A stretch of DNA of 64,000 nucleotides from Aedes albopictus (lineage: Eukaryota; Arthropoda; Insecta; Diptera; Culicidae), in NCBI RefSeq assembly GCF_035046485.1, contig NC_085137.1, forward strand, positions 348,368,505 through 348,432,504, given 5' to 3'. The notes under the pieces are model-generated. The model searched no databases. It saw only the letters and a list, made by a program, of their open reading frames with translations, and was not told the DNA's origin. A program made the position numbers and the translations under genes. Of the stretch, positions 45,900-57,200 are shown piece after piece. Every line of letters starts with the position of its first letter. Position 1 is the first letter of the stretch.

Positions 45900-48412
45900 C
45901 GTGGTTCGCGTTCTCCTGGAATTCCTACGAGTATTCTTCAGGGAATTCCTACAAAGTCCTACGATAATTTCGATAATTTCTGCGGGTATTCCTATGAAAA
46001 TTCCACCGGTAATTCCAATTAGAAAAATCCGGAGAATCCAAAGGAAATTTCTTCGGGAGTTCAAAGACGAATTCCAAGGGAAACATCGCCGGGCTGTTCA
46101 AGGTACAGTGCTCTAAAAATTCATAAGAAAGTTCATCCAGCAAATCCAAGAGAAGTTCCTCCGAGAATTACAAGATAAATTCTTCAGGAATTTCCTTTAC
46201 GAAGTTCTCCGGAAATTCCAACAAGAATAATTAAATTCCACCGAAAATTCCTCTGAAAATTCATATAAGGATTTTTTTCTGAAATTTATATGAGAATTCT
46301 ACCGGAACTCCTACGAGAGCTTCTCCAGGAATTCCGACGAGAATACACGAGAGAAATTCTCAGGAAATTTATTTGAAAAATCCTCCACGAATTCCTACGC
46401 GAATTCCTCCAGGATTTTGTACGATAATTTCTTTGGGAAAACCTTCAAAAATTCCTCAAGAAGATCCTGCAAAAAATCTCGCAGGAATTCCTCCAGAAAT
46501 TCCTCTAGGATTTCCTCCAGAAATTCCTCTAGGATTTCCTCCAGAAATTCTTCCAGGAATTCCTCCAGAAAATCCTCCAGGAATTCCTCCAGAAATTCCT
46601 CCAGAAATTCCTCCGGGAATTCCTAAAGAAATTCCTCCAGGAATTCCTTAAAAAAATCCTCCAGGAATTCCTAAAGAAATTCCTCCAGAAATTCTTGAAG
46701 AAATTCCTCCAGAAATTCCTGAAGAAATTCCTACAGGAATTCCTCAAGAAATTCCTCCGGGAATTCCTAAAGAAATTCCTTCAGGAATTCCTAATGAAAT
46801 TCCTCCGGGAATTCCTAAAGAAATCCCTCCGGAAATTCCTAAAGAAATTCGTCCGGGAATTCCTACGCGAGTTCTTCCAGGAATTCCTAAAGAAATTCCT
46901 CCAGGAATTCCTAAAGAAATTCCTCCAGGAATTCCTAAAATAATTCCTCCAGGAATTCCTAAAGAAATTCCTCCAGGAATTCCTAAAGAAATTCCTCCAG
47001 GAATTCCTAAAGAAATTCCTCCAGGAATTCCTAAAGAAATTCCTCCAGGAATTCCTAAAGAAATTCCTCCAGGAATTCCTAAAGAAATTCCTCCAGGAAT
47101 TCCTAAAGAAATTCCTCCAGGAATTCCTAAAGAAATTCCTCCAGGAATTCCTAAAGAAATTCCTCCAGGAATTCCTAAAGAAATTCCTCCAGGAATTCCT
47201 AAAGAAATTCCTCCAGAAATTCCTAAAGAAATTCCTCCAGAAATTCCTAAAGAAATTCCTCCAGAAATTACTAAAAAAATCCTCGAGGAATTCCTAAAAA
47301 AAATCCTCCAGGAATTCCTAAAGAAATTCCTCCAGGAATTCCTAAAGAAATTCCTCCAGGAATTCCTAAAGAAATTCCTCCAGGAATTCCTAAAATAATT
47401 CCTCCAGGAATTCCTAAAGAAATTCCTCCAGGAATTCCTAAAGAAATTCCTCCAGGAATTCCTAAAGAAATTCCTCCAGGAATTCCTAAAGAAATTCCTC
47501 CAGGAATTCCTAAATAAATTCCTCCAGGAATTCCTAAAGAAATTCCTCCAGAAATTCCTAAAGAAATTCCTCCTGAAATTCCTAAAGAAATTCCTCCAGA
47601 AATTACTAAAAAAGTCCTCGAGGAATTCCTAAAAAAAATCCTCCAGGAATTCCTAAAGAAATTCCTCCAGGAATTCCTAAAGAAATTCCTCCAGGAATTC
47701 CTAAAGAAATTCCACCAGGAATTCCTAAAGAAATTCCTCCAGGAATTCTTAAAGAAATTCCTCCAGGAATTCCTAAAGAAATTCCTCCAGGAATTCCTAA
47801 AGAAATTCCTCCAGGAATTCCTAAAGAAATTCCTCCAGGAATTCCTAAAGAAATTCCTCCAGGAAGTCCTAAAGAAATTCCTCCAGGAATTCCTAAAGAA
47901 ATTCCTCCAGGAATTCCTAAAGAAATTCCTCCAGGAATTCCTAAAGAAATTCCTCCAGGAATTCCTAAAGAAATTCCTCCAGGAATTCCTAAAGAAATTC
48001 CTCCAGGAAGTCCTAAAGAAATTCCTCCAGGAATTCCTAAAGAAATTCCTCCAGGAATTCCTAAAGAAATTCCTCCAGGAATTCCTAAAGAAATTCCTCC
48101 AGGAATTCCTAAAGAAATTCCTCCAGGAATTCCTAAAGAAATTCCTCCAGGAATTCCTAAAGAAATTCCTCCAGGAATTCCTAAAGAAATTCCTCCAGGA
48201 AGTCCTAAAGAAATTCCTCCAGGAATTCCTAAAGAAATTCCTCCAGGAATTCCTAAAGAAATTCCTCCAGGAATTCCTAAAGAAATTCCTCCAGGAATTC
48301 CTAAAGAAATTCCTCCAGGAATTCCTAAAGAAATTCCTCCAGGAATTCCTAAAGAAATTCCTTCAGGAATTCCTAAAGAAATTCCTCCAGGAATTCCTAA
48401 AGAAATTCCTCC
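45900..48412. repeat. 24-bp minisatellite, array 3 (longest)
   Basis: Degenerate units lie from 45900 to about 46480, then highly uniform units with cores CCTCCAGGAATTCC and AAAGAAATT to 48412. It is the reverse-complement form of the family in arrays 1 and 2. A few units share AGGAAGTCC, giving a higher-order pattern (near 47866, 48002 and 48194). It ends abruptly against a LINE fragment. A 286-codon frame on the minus strand (GISLGIPG repeats) is an artefact of the unit length. Confidence 0.95.
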
Positions 48413-49869
48413 TGAATATAACAACGAAATACGAAAATCTAAAAAAAAAATCTTGGGTGCTGACATGTCGAATCTAAAAAGAACTCCTGTGGTTGCAAGA
48501 CTACAAAAAACGCTTGCAAAAGATCAAACAAATGAATTGGAAAATCTGAAGCGTGATGATGGAACTTTTACCAAAACTCCTACTTTGGATTTAATGATGG
48601 AAACCCATTTTCCAGGTTCGGTTCTAAGTGGAGTTTCCAATGATACTATATTATTGGAAGGTGAAGGATGTCCTTGTGTAAACTGTACGGAGTCAAATAG
48701 TACAGTAAACACCGCCTCAGATATAGCTGATGAAATCTTCACGAAGGCCAGAGTGGAAAATGCAATTAGATCTTTGCAGCCTCTTAAATCTGTAGGAGTG
48801 GATGGGATATTTCCAGCACTGATTCAAAATAGAGAAGCGATGTTTGTTCCATTGAGAAGTTCAAGGCTAGTTTGAGATTGAATTATGTTTCATCAAAATG
48901 GAGACTTGTAAAAGTTATCTTTATACAAAAAAGGGGAAAGCAAGACAAGGCTCATCCGAAAGCATACAGGCCAATAAGTCTTTCTACAGTTTTGTTAAAT
49001 ATGTACCTACTATGGAAAAGGTTTTGAAGGATTTTATTGCGACATTTGCACCCATTTAGACTCGGCCGAAATTCATTATCATCACAGTCGAATTTCGCAC
49101 ACGACTTCGCAGCGGCTGGCATACACAAGTTCGGTTATGCTCATGCCAGGGGCGTCGGATGCAGAACAGGTAAACGAAATAAGTTTGATTAGTGTGAAAT
49201 TTCGCTGGGAAATGATGATTCAATGGATTCTCAAATTATCACAGTAGTCTAAACATTGATGAGAAACCCAATATCAATTCTTCTTACCTAAAAGAGCATC
49301 CTCTATCTGACTTCCAGTTTGCTTATCAATCTGGTAAATCAACGGTTACTGCACTTCATTCGCGTAACAACGTTTTCAGCAAAAGACATAGCTCTATGCG
49401 CCTTTTTAGACATAGAAGGAGCTTGATAAAGCCTTCTATTCATCTATGATGCGTGCCATGGAGAAAAAAAAACTTCAACCAATGTGTGCCATCAGTAATC
49501 TCACGCTCCCAAATAATCCTATTCGAAAACAAGCGATTATGGAACCGATTGATTCCTTTTTTTTTGTTTTCATGCGTATGCACTTCTAACAAAAAATACA
49601 AAAATAAGAAACAAAACAAACAACGCTTCAATCCTTTGTTTTTCGTAGGATGAAAATGGGAGCCACATGCTAAATAAGGAAACCAATACCCTATCATGCA
49701 TTGGATTTATACTGTGCTTACAAAAAGAGAAATCACCTCTGAGCTGGGAAGTTCTTCTATAACTCAAGGAGGAGTCCTGTCACCACTAAAGCGGCCCTTA
49801 GTTGTAGACGATCTTCTAAGAAGCTTGAAGGAAAGAGTTTTCGAGGTTGTGGGATTTGCAGACGATATA

Positions 49870-51099
49870 CAGTATGACCCATAAAAAATGCGACAGTTTT
49901 CGAAGTCATCGTTCCCCTACTTCGAACTGATTAACCTTGCATGTATCTATTGGATAGTATAGTAGAGCCACTTATCTGATAATGGCAAAGGAACATAGAC
50001 TGATTTCATGCACATACCTTTGGAAATATAACGTTGAACATATGGATGTCGAAATCGTCCACGCGCCAGAGGCCGTTTTTTAAGGATATAATTTTCTTTC
50101 AATTGCTTTCAATCACATTCAATCAAATTTTATTTTCAAGATAGTACTTTTATGGCTGGATAAGGTCTTTAGGAGTTCGTTGGTTCGTCGGACAAGAACG
50201 AAAAAAATATTAACTTATAAATTTGGAGACATTTTCTGAAAATTGAATTATTTGACAAATGATAATTTTTAGAAAATATTATGTTTTATGCATGAAATTG
50301 TTTTTAAGTACTTAGTATTTGTACCTATCATAAAGGTAGGTTTATATGCCTTCATCAACAAAAAATTGTTTCGAAAAATTTTCAAACAGTGTTAAGTTTT
50401 TTATTAACTTATCTTAAATACGGTTTTTAATATGTAGCACCTTTTTAAGTTTTTGTTTCCTAAACATTTGAAATTTTTTTTTAAATATTTTACAAACATG
50501 GGCGTATTAAAGAGTACATATTTCTTCATGATTTCCATGTGTTTAAAAGTTTTTGTCTTAGTTCATTTTGCTCTGAAAATTAGAGGAAAACTTGATTTTA
50601 TTTAGAAATTGTTAACAATCATAAGGTATCCCATATACGTAACCAACACACTAAGATTCTAATTTTCCAGCTCAGTAAATTTTTCGCTGAGTTCTGCATT
50701 TTTTCCATCTTTTTACTGAGTTCTCAACAGCAGATTTAACTCGGTGCACTCGGTAATCAATATTTACCGTTCATCAGTAACAATATTTACAGTTCATCTG
50801 TAATTTTTGACAGTTTATTTGCAGAGCTCGTTAACTCATTTACAGAGTATTCAGCAAAAGGGATAACCGAGCGTACCGAGTTAAATCTGATGTTAAGAAC
50901 TCAGTAAAAAGATGGGGAAAATACCGAGCTGATCTTAGTGTGAATGAATATTTTGACAAAAAATTTAGAGATCCTGTATGACAATGACCTCCTTATTGTA
51001 TCCTAATCCAAAAAAGTTTGATTCATTAGGATTATTTCATTAAAAATCATCAAATACCGCAAAAAAATGGAATGTCGCATTTTTTTATGGGTCATACTG
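49870..51099. mobile_element. 1.23 kb CAGTATGACCC-ended element inserted in the RT, TA duplication
   Basis: The ends are CAGTATGACCCATAAAAAAT and its near inverse (ATGGGTCATACTG), with TA on each side. Removing it rejoins the RT frame across the ADD box (FADDI then VIIARG). The TA target and CAGT start fit Tc1/mariner-type elements. No transposase frame survives. Confidence 0.85.
50647..50942. mobile_element. 296-bp CACACTAAG-ended MITE, nested
   Basis: The ends CACACTAAGAT and ATCTTAGTGTG are inverse. The interior repeats CTCGGTA/TACCGAG words and folds back around 50690-50930. It lies inside the 1.23 kb element. The flanks both read AA, so a TA target is not confirmed. The same end type is seen at 59889-60954. 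Confidence 0.78.
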
Positions 51100-51651
51100 T
51101 AGTCATTATAGCAAGAGGAAAGTATGATGAAACTGTTTCGGAAAGAATACAAAGGGCCCTAAACTATACACATATTCATGGTGTATTAACGAGGGCCTTA
51201 GCATCAACCCGTCAAAAGTCGTAATCGTCCCTTTCACTATGAAAAGGTCAATCTAAGAGCTTTTCGGCTTGGAGGGATACAAATTCATCCAAGTGATAGA
51301 GTTGAATACTTAGGTTTGATTCTGAATGCCAAACTGAACTGGAATGCTCAAATTGAGTCCGTGATCGGTAAGGCGACACGTGCCTTTTGGTTATGCTCCA
51401 AAACTATTGGCAGAGGCTTTAGATGCGATTCTCAATCTGCTACCTTTGCATGAGTACCGTATTACCCCGCCAACTCGACAACGACTGTTGTCGAATTACC
51501 GGGGTAAACTTTTAATTCGACAAACTGGCTACCCTGTGGTGGTGTACCTTGTTCATTGAAATTTGGCAACTCTATTTTTGTTTTTGTTTTGATTTCCAAA
51601 TTTGTTATAAAACATAATTGCAACATATATTGTGGTGGTGCGAATGAAAAG

Positions 51652-51953
51652 CACAGAGAACAGACATCCAAGCCAATAGAAAATTTTCTCAAAAGCTGTG
51701 TAAGGATTCAATTTTTTTAGCATTGACAACACTAACGTCATTTATGCGGCAAATTGCTACAGTCAATGGTGAGTACGCATATATAAATAAGTTTTATATT
51801 CACCACTGACAACAGTCATTAGAAATAACAACACAAGTGGCAACATCGTGGTGGCGCTGCTATCCACGATGTTTCCACTTGTGTTGCTATTTCTAATGAC
51901 TGTTAAATTCCTTACACAGTTTTTGAACTGGACTTGGGTGTCTGTTCTCTGTG
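51652..51953. mobile_element. 302-bp CACAGAGAACAGAC-ended MITE
   Basis: The ends CACAGAGAACAGACATCCAA and its near inverse lie between ATGAAAAG and ATTAAAAG, a possible 8-bp duplication with one mismatch. A hairpin fills the centre (about 51808-51905). Related ends occur at 57166 and 62650. Confidence 0.8.
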
Positions 51954-52253
51954 ATTAAAAGCATCGTGCGCTTACAAATGCACTTCAAAGCTTGTCTGGG
52001 AATACATTCTTTCACTGCGCAGGTTGTGCCAAGGGATCTTAGTAAACTTATACTGGGTTCCAGGTCACTACATTGGAAATTTATCGTTCCGTTCTTGCCG
52101 TTTTGCCGTTGTCATCGTGTTTAGGTCTAGTCGACTTGAATATATTCACCTTTCATTTCATTATTTTTTTTAAACCTGATTCGCTAAACTAATCTAATGC
52201 CGTATTGTTGTTCCCAAAAATGCTAGAGTGCCCAAACGGAAAATTTATCTAAA

Positions 52254-54103
52254 ATGCTTCACCGGTGTATCGTTCGCTCTTTGAGGCTGAATCGAGTTGT
52301 TGTTGGTCGTTACTATACAACCGCTGAAAACACCGATAAAGGTGCACAGCCTCCTCCCGATGCCGAACAAACCGCACAACCAGTAGACGAGTTTACCAAA
52401 GAGTTCCTCAAAAATCAAGTCAAACTTACCGACCTGCAGCGATTGATTCTCAGCGCCGGTAGTTCCATTGCTGCCCTAATTGATCCTCGAAGGTAAGAGC
52501 TGTTTTGACGTCCTATTTGGAGGTCCATCTGCTGCCATCTGTTCTCGTTTCCTCATTCTAGACATGACATGATCGCTTGCCTAGGGGAAACGACCGGTGT
52601 TCCGGCATTGGAGAGCATTCGCCAACAGATGCGCAACTGCGAAGAAGGTCGTCAGATATTGGCAGATAAACCACGCATCAACACTCGGACGGTGGACATG
52701 GATGCGCTGAGGAAACTTCCAGAAAATACGTTTGGCTTTCATTATGTTACGTTTCTGGAAAAGCACGTAAGTATCCTACTGCTTACCTTTGTTCTGCCTT
52801 GGTATATTTTTGGCTGTTGTGCTAGCCGGAACAAATCTCATTTTCTTCTTTTGTCACTTTGCCCTTTGATTCGTCAAGGGGGGGGATGATAAAAAAATAA
52901 ATGTTTTTGATGAAAAATTACCCAAACAATAAGGCAAAATCGTCAAGCTCATCGGATTTGTTAAGAAATTTCCTCGACGACTCTAATTTCATTTTAAAAT
53001 TTTTAAATTTCTTGAATAATTTATTTGTGTCCCTCCTGAAAATGTCGAATTCCGTCAAAAATGTTCCCCCTTTTAGAATTACTCCAGATATCTGTTCTAG
53101 GATTCTGTAGAAGTTCATTCTCAGATTCCGGAAAAAGTTCCTTCTGGGATATTTCAGAATTACCCCTGAAGATGATTCTGGAATTGCTCTGATAGTTCCA
53201 TTTGATATTCCTCCTGTTGTTTCTTCAGTGTTTTTTTCTCAGGAATTCTTTATGATATTACTTCAGATATTTCCTCAGAGATTATTTTTAAACTTCAAAA
53301 GAAACTTTTGGATTTCTTCTAGAATTCCTACTTAGAGTCATGAATATATTTTTTTTTATTTCTCCTACTAGGGTTCCTTCAGATATTTTTTCTGGAATGC
53401 ATCCAGAAAGTCTTTCTGAGATTAATTAGTTCTTTTCCTCCAAAAGATTGTTCTGGTATTCTTCATGGAGCTTCTTCGCAAATTTTCCAGAAACGCCTTA
53501 CGGAATTCCTCCAAAAATTCTTCAAAGATTCCAAAAGGAATTGCAAGAGAAATAACTGAAGGAACTATCTAAGAATGTCAGTCTCCAGGTGAAATTCCTT
53601 GAAGAATCAGGTTTCATTTTTGTATGTGAGACCGTTAATCCTACTTTTCCTTCGCCCCGCAGGAAATAACACCCGACTCGCGGATGGAAGTAAAATTTAT
53701 GGACGATCCCGAACTTGCCTACGTCATGACACGGTACCGTGAGGTGCACGACTTGGTTCACGCCGTTTTCGGAATGCCAACCAACATGCTGGGAGAAGTG
53801 GCCATCAAATGGATAGAGGCCATCAACATTGGTTTACCCATGTGCTACGGAGGAGCAGTTTTCGGAGCGTTTCGACTCAGGCCAAAGTATGATTCTTTTG
53901 GTGTGTTGTAGTAATCTGGATTCATTGTTTTTTTTCTGTTTTGTAGGCAACGTCAGAACTATCTACAACGTTATCTTCCGTGGGCTTTAAAAATGGGACA
54001 ACGCGCCAGACCGCTTATGTGCGTTTACTGGGAAAAACGCTGGGAGCAGGACATCGACGAATTAAGAGCAGAATTGAATATTGAAGTACTTAAATTAGAT
54101 TAA
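52254..54103 (+). CDS. COQ4: COQ4, ubiquinone biosynthesis protein, mitochondrial
   Basis: It is a component of the mitochondrial CoQ-synthesis complex at the inner membrane matrix face. COQ4 is reported to organise the complex and to act on the C1 position of the ring. There are four exons, 52254-52492, 52562-52766, 53663-53886 and 53947-54103, with GT-AG introns, giving 274 residues. The first about 35 residues ([20 protein letters not shown]) are basic and lack acids, as in a matrix-targeting peptide. Landmarks are [65 protein letters not shown], then the zinc-ligand motif HDLVH followed after 11 residues by E ([17 protein letters not shown]), then [20 protein letters not shown] and YLPWALKMG. 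All motif residues are intact. Intron 2 (about 900 bp) is AT-rich with TCC/GGAATTC-like words. It converges with the minus-strand gene whose stop lies 144 bases away. Confidence 0.97.
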
Positions 54104-54247
54104 ATTGAAATCTGCTGTAATATATAATTTTTGTTCTATATTTTGATATTTCTAATAGAAAAATCACCTACATTTGTCTTATTTACACACTATATACAAT
54201 TATTTCATCGAACGATTCTGCTAAGATTTCACAAAATCTCAAGAATT

Positions 54248-57200
54248 TTAAAACTTCAGCTGGTATTTCTTCGCCTGTAGTTTCTGCTTTCGTTTGGCTA
54301 CACTGTCGGTGGTAGGTTTATGCTGCAGAATGGAGCGACCCAACAGCAGGTCCAGCAGCTTTTGGTTGTACGTCTCTGGCAGAGGAATATCCAGGTCGAT
54401 AGAATTCTGCATTATCTCCGAGCATGCTCGCAAGTTTTGTCTCCAATCTAAAATTCAAAACTCAAATTGTTATGATGAGATCACAAAAAAGGGAATGAAT
54501 GTTTCGAGCACTTACATTCGTATTCAAACAAGCTAATTAATATTAGTCGGCACTGGGTGGACATTTGATGTTTTAAAAATAATTCCATCAGTCGGTACAG
54601 TGGCTCGGTGTTAAAATCCTGCATGCAATTGAAGCACATACTGCTAACTCTGAAAAATATAGAAAATAATAAACAGCATTATATTATTGATGGTTTTCAT
54701 TTTATTTTGAACACTCCTGATCAAAAGTTTGAGATCATTCCCAAACTTTTGATCAATAGCGCTGGATTTGGCAAAGTTTGAGTATTGACCAAGGGATACC
54801 ACGTGAGGCCATTCCATATTCGGAACTAACCTTAAATGATATCATCTGATCAATCTACATAAAATAATTAATTAACTGGAGGTGTTATTTCAAAGCACCG
54901 GGAAACATAGAGATTGGAACAACGATTTTTTTATTTACTAGGTTTCTAGCTGCAGTCTGAATAGAGTTGAAACTTATACACTAGACCTGAAGATAGGAAA
55001 GAGTATACGTAATCTTTCAGAAACAGTTTGCCAGACGTACGCGGAAAATGACATCCATTAAAAGATTGTACATTTCCCCGAAAACCAGTTCCCCGAACGA
55101 ACCGTTTCCCCGAATGAACCGTTTCCCCGAAAAAATCATATTATTTTTAGTACTGGTTTCTGGTCATTTTCTTGATTAATCCTTTTGTCTAAACTAGTCA
55201 TTGAAACGAAACAGCGGAAAGTTATCCTGAGTACAAAGTGTGATGATGTGTAGTGTTGAGAAAAATATCAAGATCGTTACGTTGCGTGGTAACGGAGTAA
55301 TTCGTAGATTGCATACTGAAAATTGCCATGTTAAAACTTCAGGAACTCCTATTCTAAATGCTTTTATGGAATGCTATTTGGGAAGGAACAGCTATCCAAC
55401 TAGAGGTTGAAGTAAAAAAGACATGAGAACTTCCATTGCCGGCCACGCCCATCTTCCCCGTTACGAGGATCAGCATAGGTGTCAAGTAGTTGGATATTTG
55501 GAATGGGGTGATTTGGGAATCACTATAAGCGAGTGATGCGACAAGATTCAGATTGTGTAAGTGTATTTGAATAAATCATGTAGATGTGTTGCAGTAAGTG
55601 AAAGTGTTTTAGTATATTTAAACACCAACGTTGGGAGTGACATAGCCGTTAGCGGAGCCAGCTTTTTCTTTTTTCTTACTCACTCTCCCAAACATGCAAG
55701 CGAAAGAGCGAGATGAAAGAGGGGGCAAGCTGCCTCCTCTTCTATCTTACTCTTTCTCGTGTATGTTTAGGAGAGTGAGTAAGAAAAAAGAAAATGCTGG
55801 CTCCGCCAATGGACATAGCTAAGACATTTTGTCACTCCATGGGCCTTTTTGATTCCGTGATGGGGCACAGGCATTTACACTGTGTCCTGGCTAACAAGCC
55901 TACACTGAAATAAATTTTGTTGTGGAAACTACAGATTCCATAGTTAAATTACTAACCGAACCGTACCTATGATTCTCAACCGACAACAAAATTTGTTAAG
56001 TTCACTGAAATATGATTGAAGTTACAACGCATTGCAGTAAATTTTACTAAAAGCGTAGTCGCCTCAACAACAAAACATTGTCAATTTTTCATGGACACGC
56101 ATCTTACAACATACATACATACATACATTTATTTCATATCCGGGGAAATGTGCTTATGTGACCGAATAAAACACTTCACAACCGGACATTACGATAATAA
56201 AAACATGCACATTTATTTACAGACTATGTACACAAATTACACAACATTACAATTAATCACAACATATTAAAAGTAACACCGCGGAAAGCGCGCGCGGGCA
56301 GCATCTGGCTGCTGCTGCAGATGATGGCGTTCTGCTGTTCTGCTGTATGTTCGTCATCGTCGTCGTCGTCGTCGGCGGCGGCGGCCGTCGTCGTCTATCC
56401 ATCGTTGTGATAGACACGAGCCGAGCCGATCATGGGGTACACGAATGCTCGTTCACAACAATTTATTTGTTCAACATCAAATGGCTGCCGCTCTCCATCC
56501 TCGGTCGCGCCCAATGCTCGCCAAGTCACGCTCCACCTGGTCCGCCCACCTGCGCTCCACGCCTTCTTGTGGCAACCGGATCAGTTGAAAACACCAGCTT
56601 TGCAGGGTTGTTGTCCAGCATTCTTGCAACATGCCCTGCCCACCGTATCCTTCCGGCTTTGGCCACCTTCTGGATGCTGGGTTCGCCGTAAAGTGCAGCG
56701 AGCTCGTGGTTCATCCTTCTACGCCACACACCGTTCTTCTGCACACCGCCGAAGATCGTTCTTAGCACGCGTCGTTCGAAAACTCCGAGTGCTTGTAGGT
56801 CCTCCTCGAGCATCGTCCATGTCTCGTGTCCGTAGAGAACCACCGATCTTATTAACGTCTTGTACATGGTACATTTGGTGCGGGGGTGAATCTTTTTTGA
56901 CCGCAGTTTCTTCTGGAGCCCATAGTAGGCACGACTTCCACTGATGATGCGCCTTCGTATTTCACGGCTCTGTAGGGTTTGTACTGGCATGCACTCTCTA
57001 TGTTTACATTGAGTGTGTAGATGGTGCGAATTGAGCATTTACGAATGAGCGTGTAGAGTGACAGTTGCGATAAAGTGGAGCGTCGGCGGACGACGGACAG
57101 CAAACCTGTGGGAAGTCTGGTGAATCCGAACGACCGGAGAAAGCTTCTGAACTGGAGAGCTGGAGCACAGACAAACAGACGTAACACTCTTCAAAACGAC

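Larger units (their letters stand above)
48413..52090 (+). pseudogene. LOA-like LINE copy, interrupted by several insertions
   Basis: Pieces in order are: RKSKKK and LKRTPVVARLQKTLAKDQTN, TLDLMMETHFPGSVL, ENAIRSLQPLKSVGVDGI (before RT); a decayed stretch; DFQFAYQSGKSTVTALHS; after about 220 foreign bases HWIYTVLTKREITSELGSSS, TQGGVLSPL, VVDDLLRSLKERVFEVVGFA with catalytic-type ADD; after a 1.23 kb insertion VIIARGKYDETVSERIQRAL, INPSKVVIVPF and VEYLGLILNAKLNWNAQIES; then after further insertions about 51456-51953, KSIVRLQMHFKACLGIHS. Multiple frameshifts are present. The 5' side is cut by the minisatellite. It ends about 165 bp before COQ4. Confidence 0.78.

Noticed and set aside
47606..48466. 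A 286-codon open frame of GISLGIPG repeats on the minus strand
   Set aside because: It follows solely from a 24-bp tandem unit without stops. There is no unique coding sequence and divergence does not favour synonymous sites by eye.
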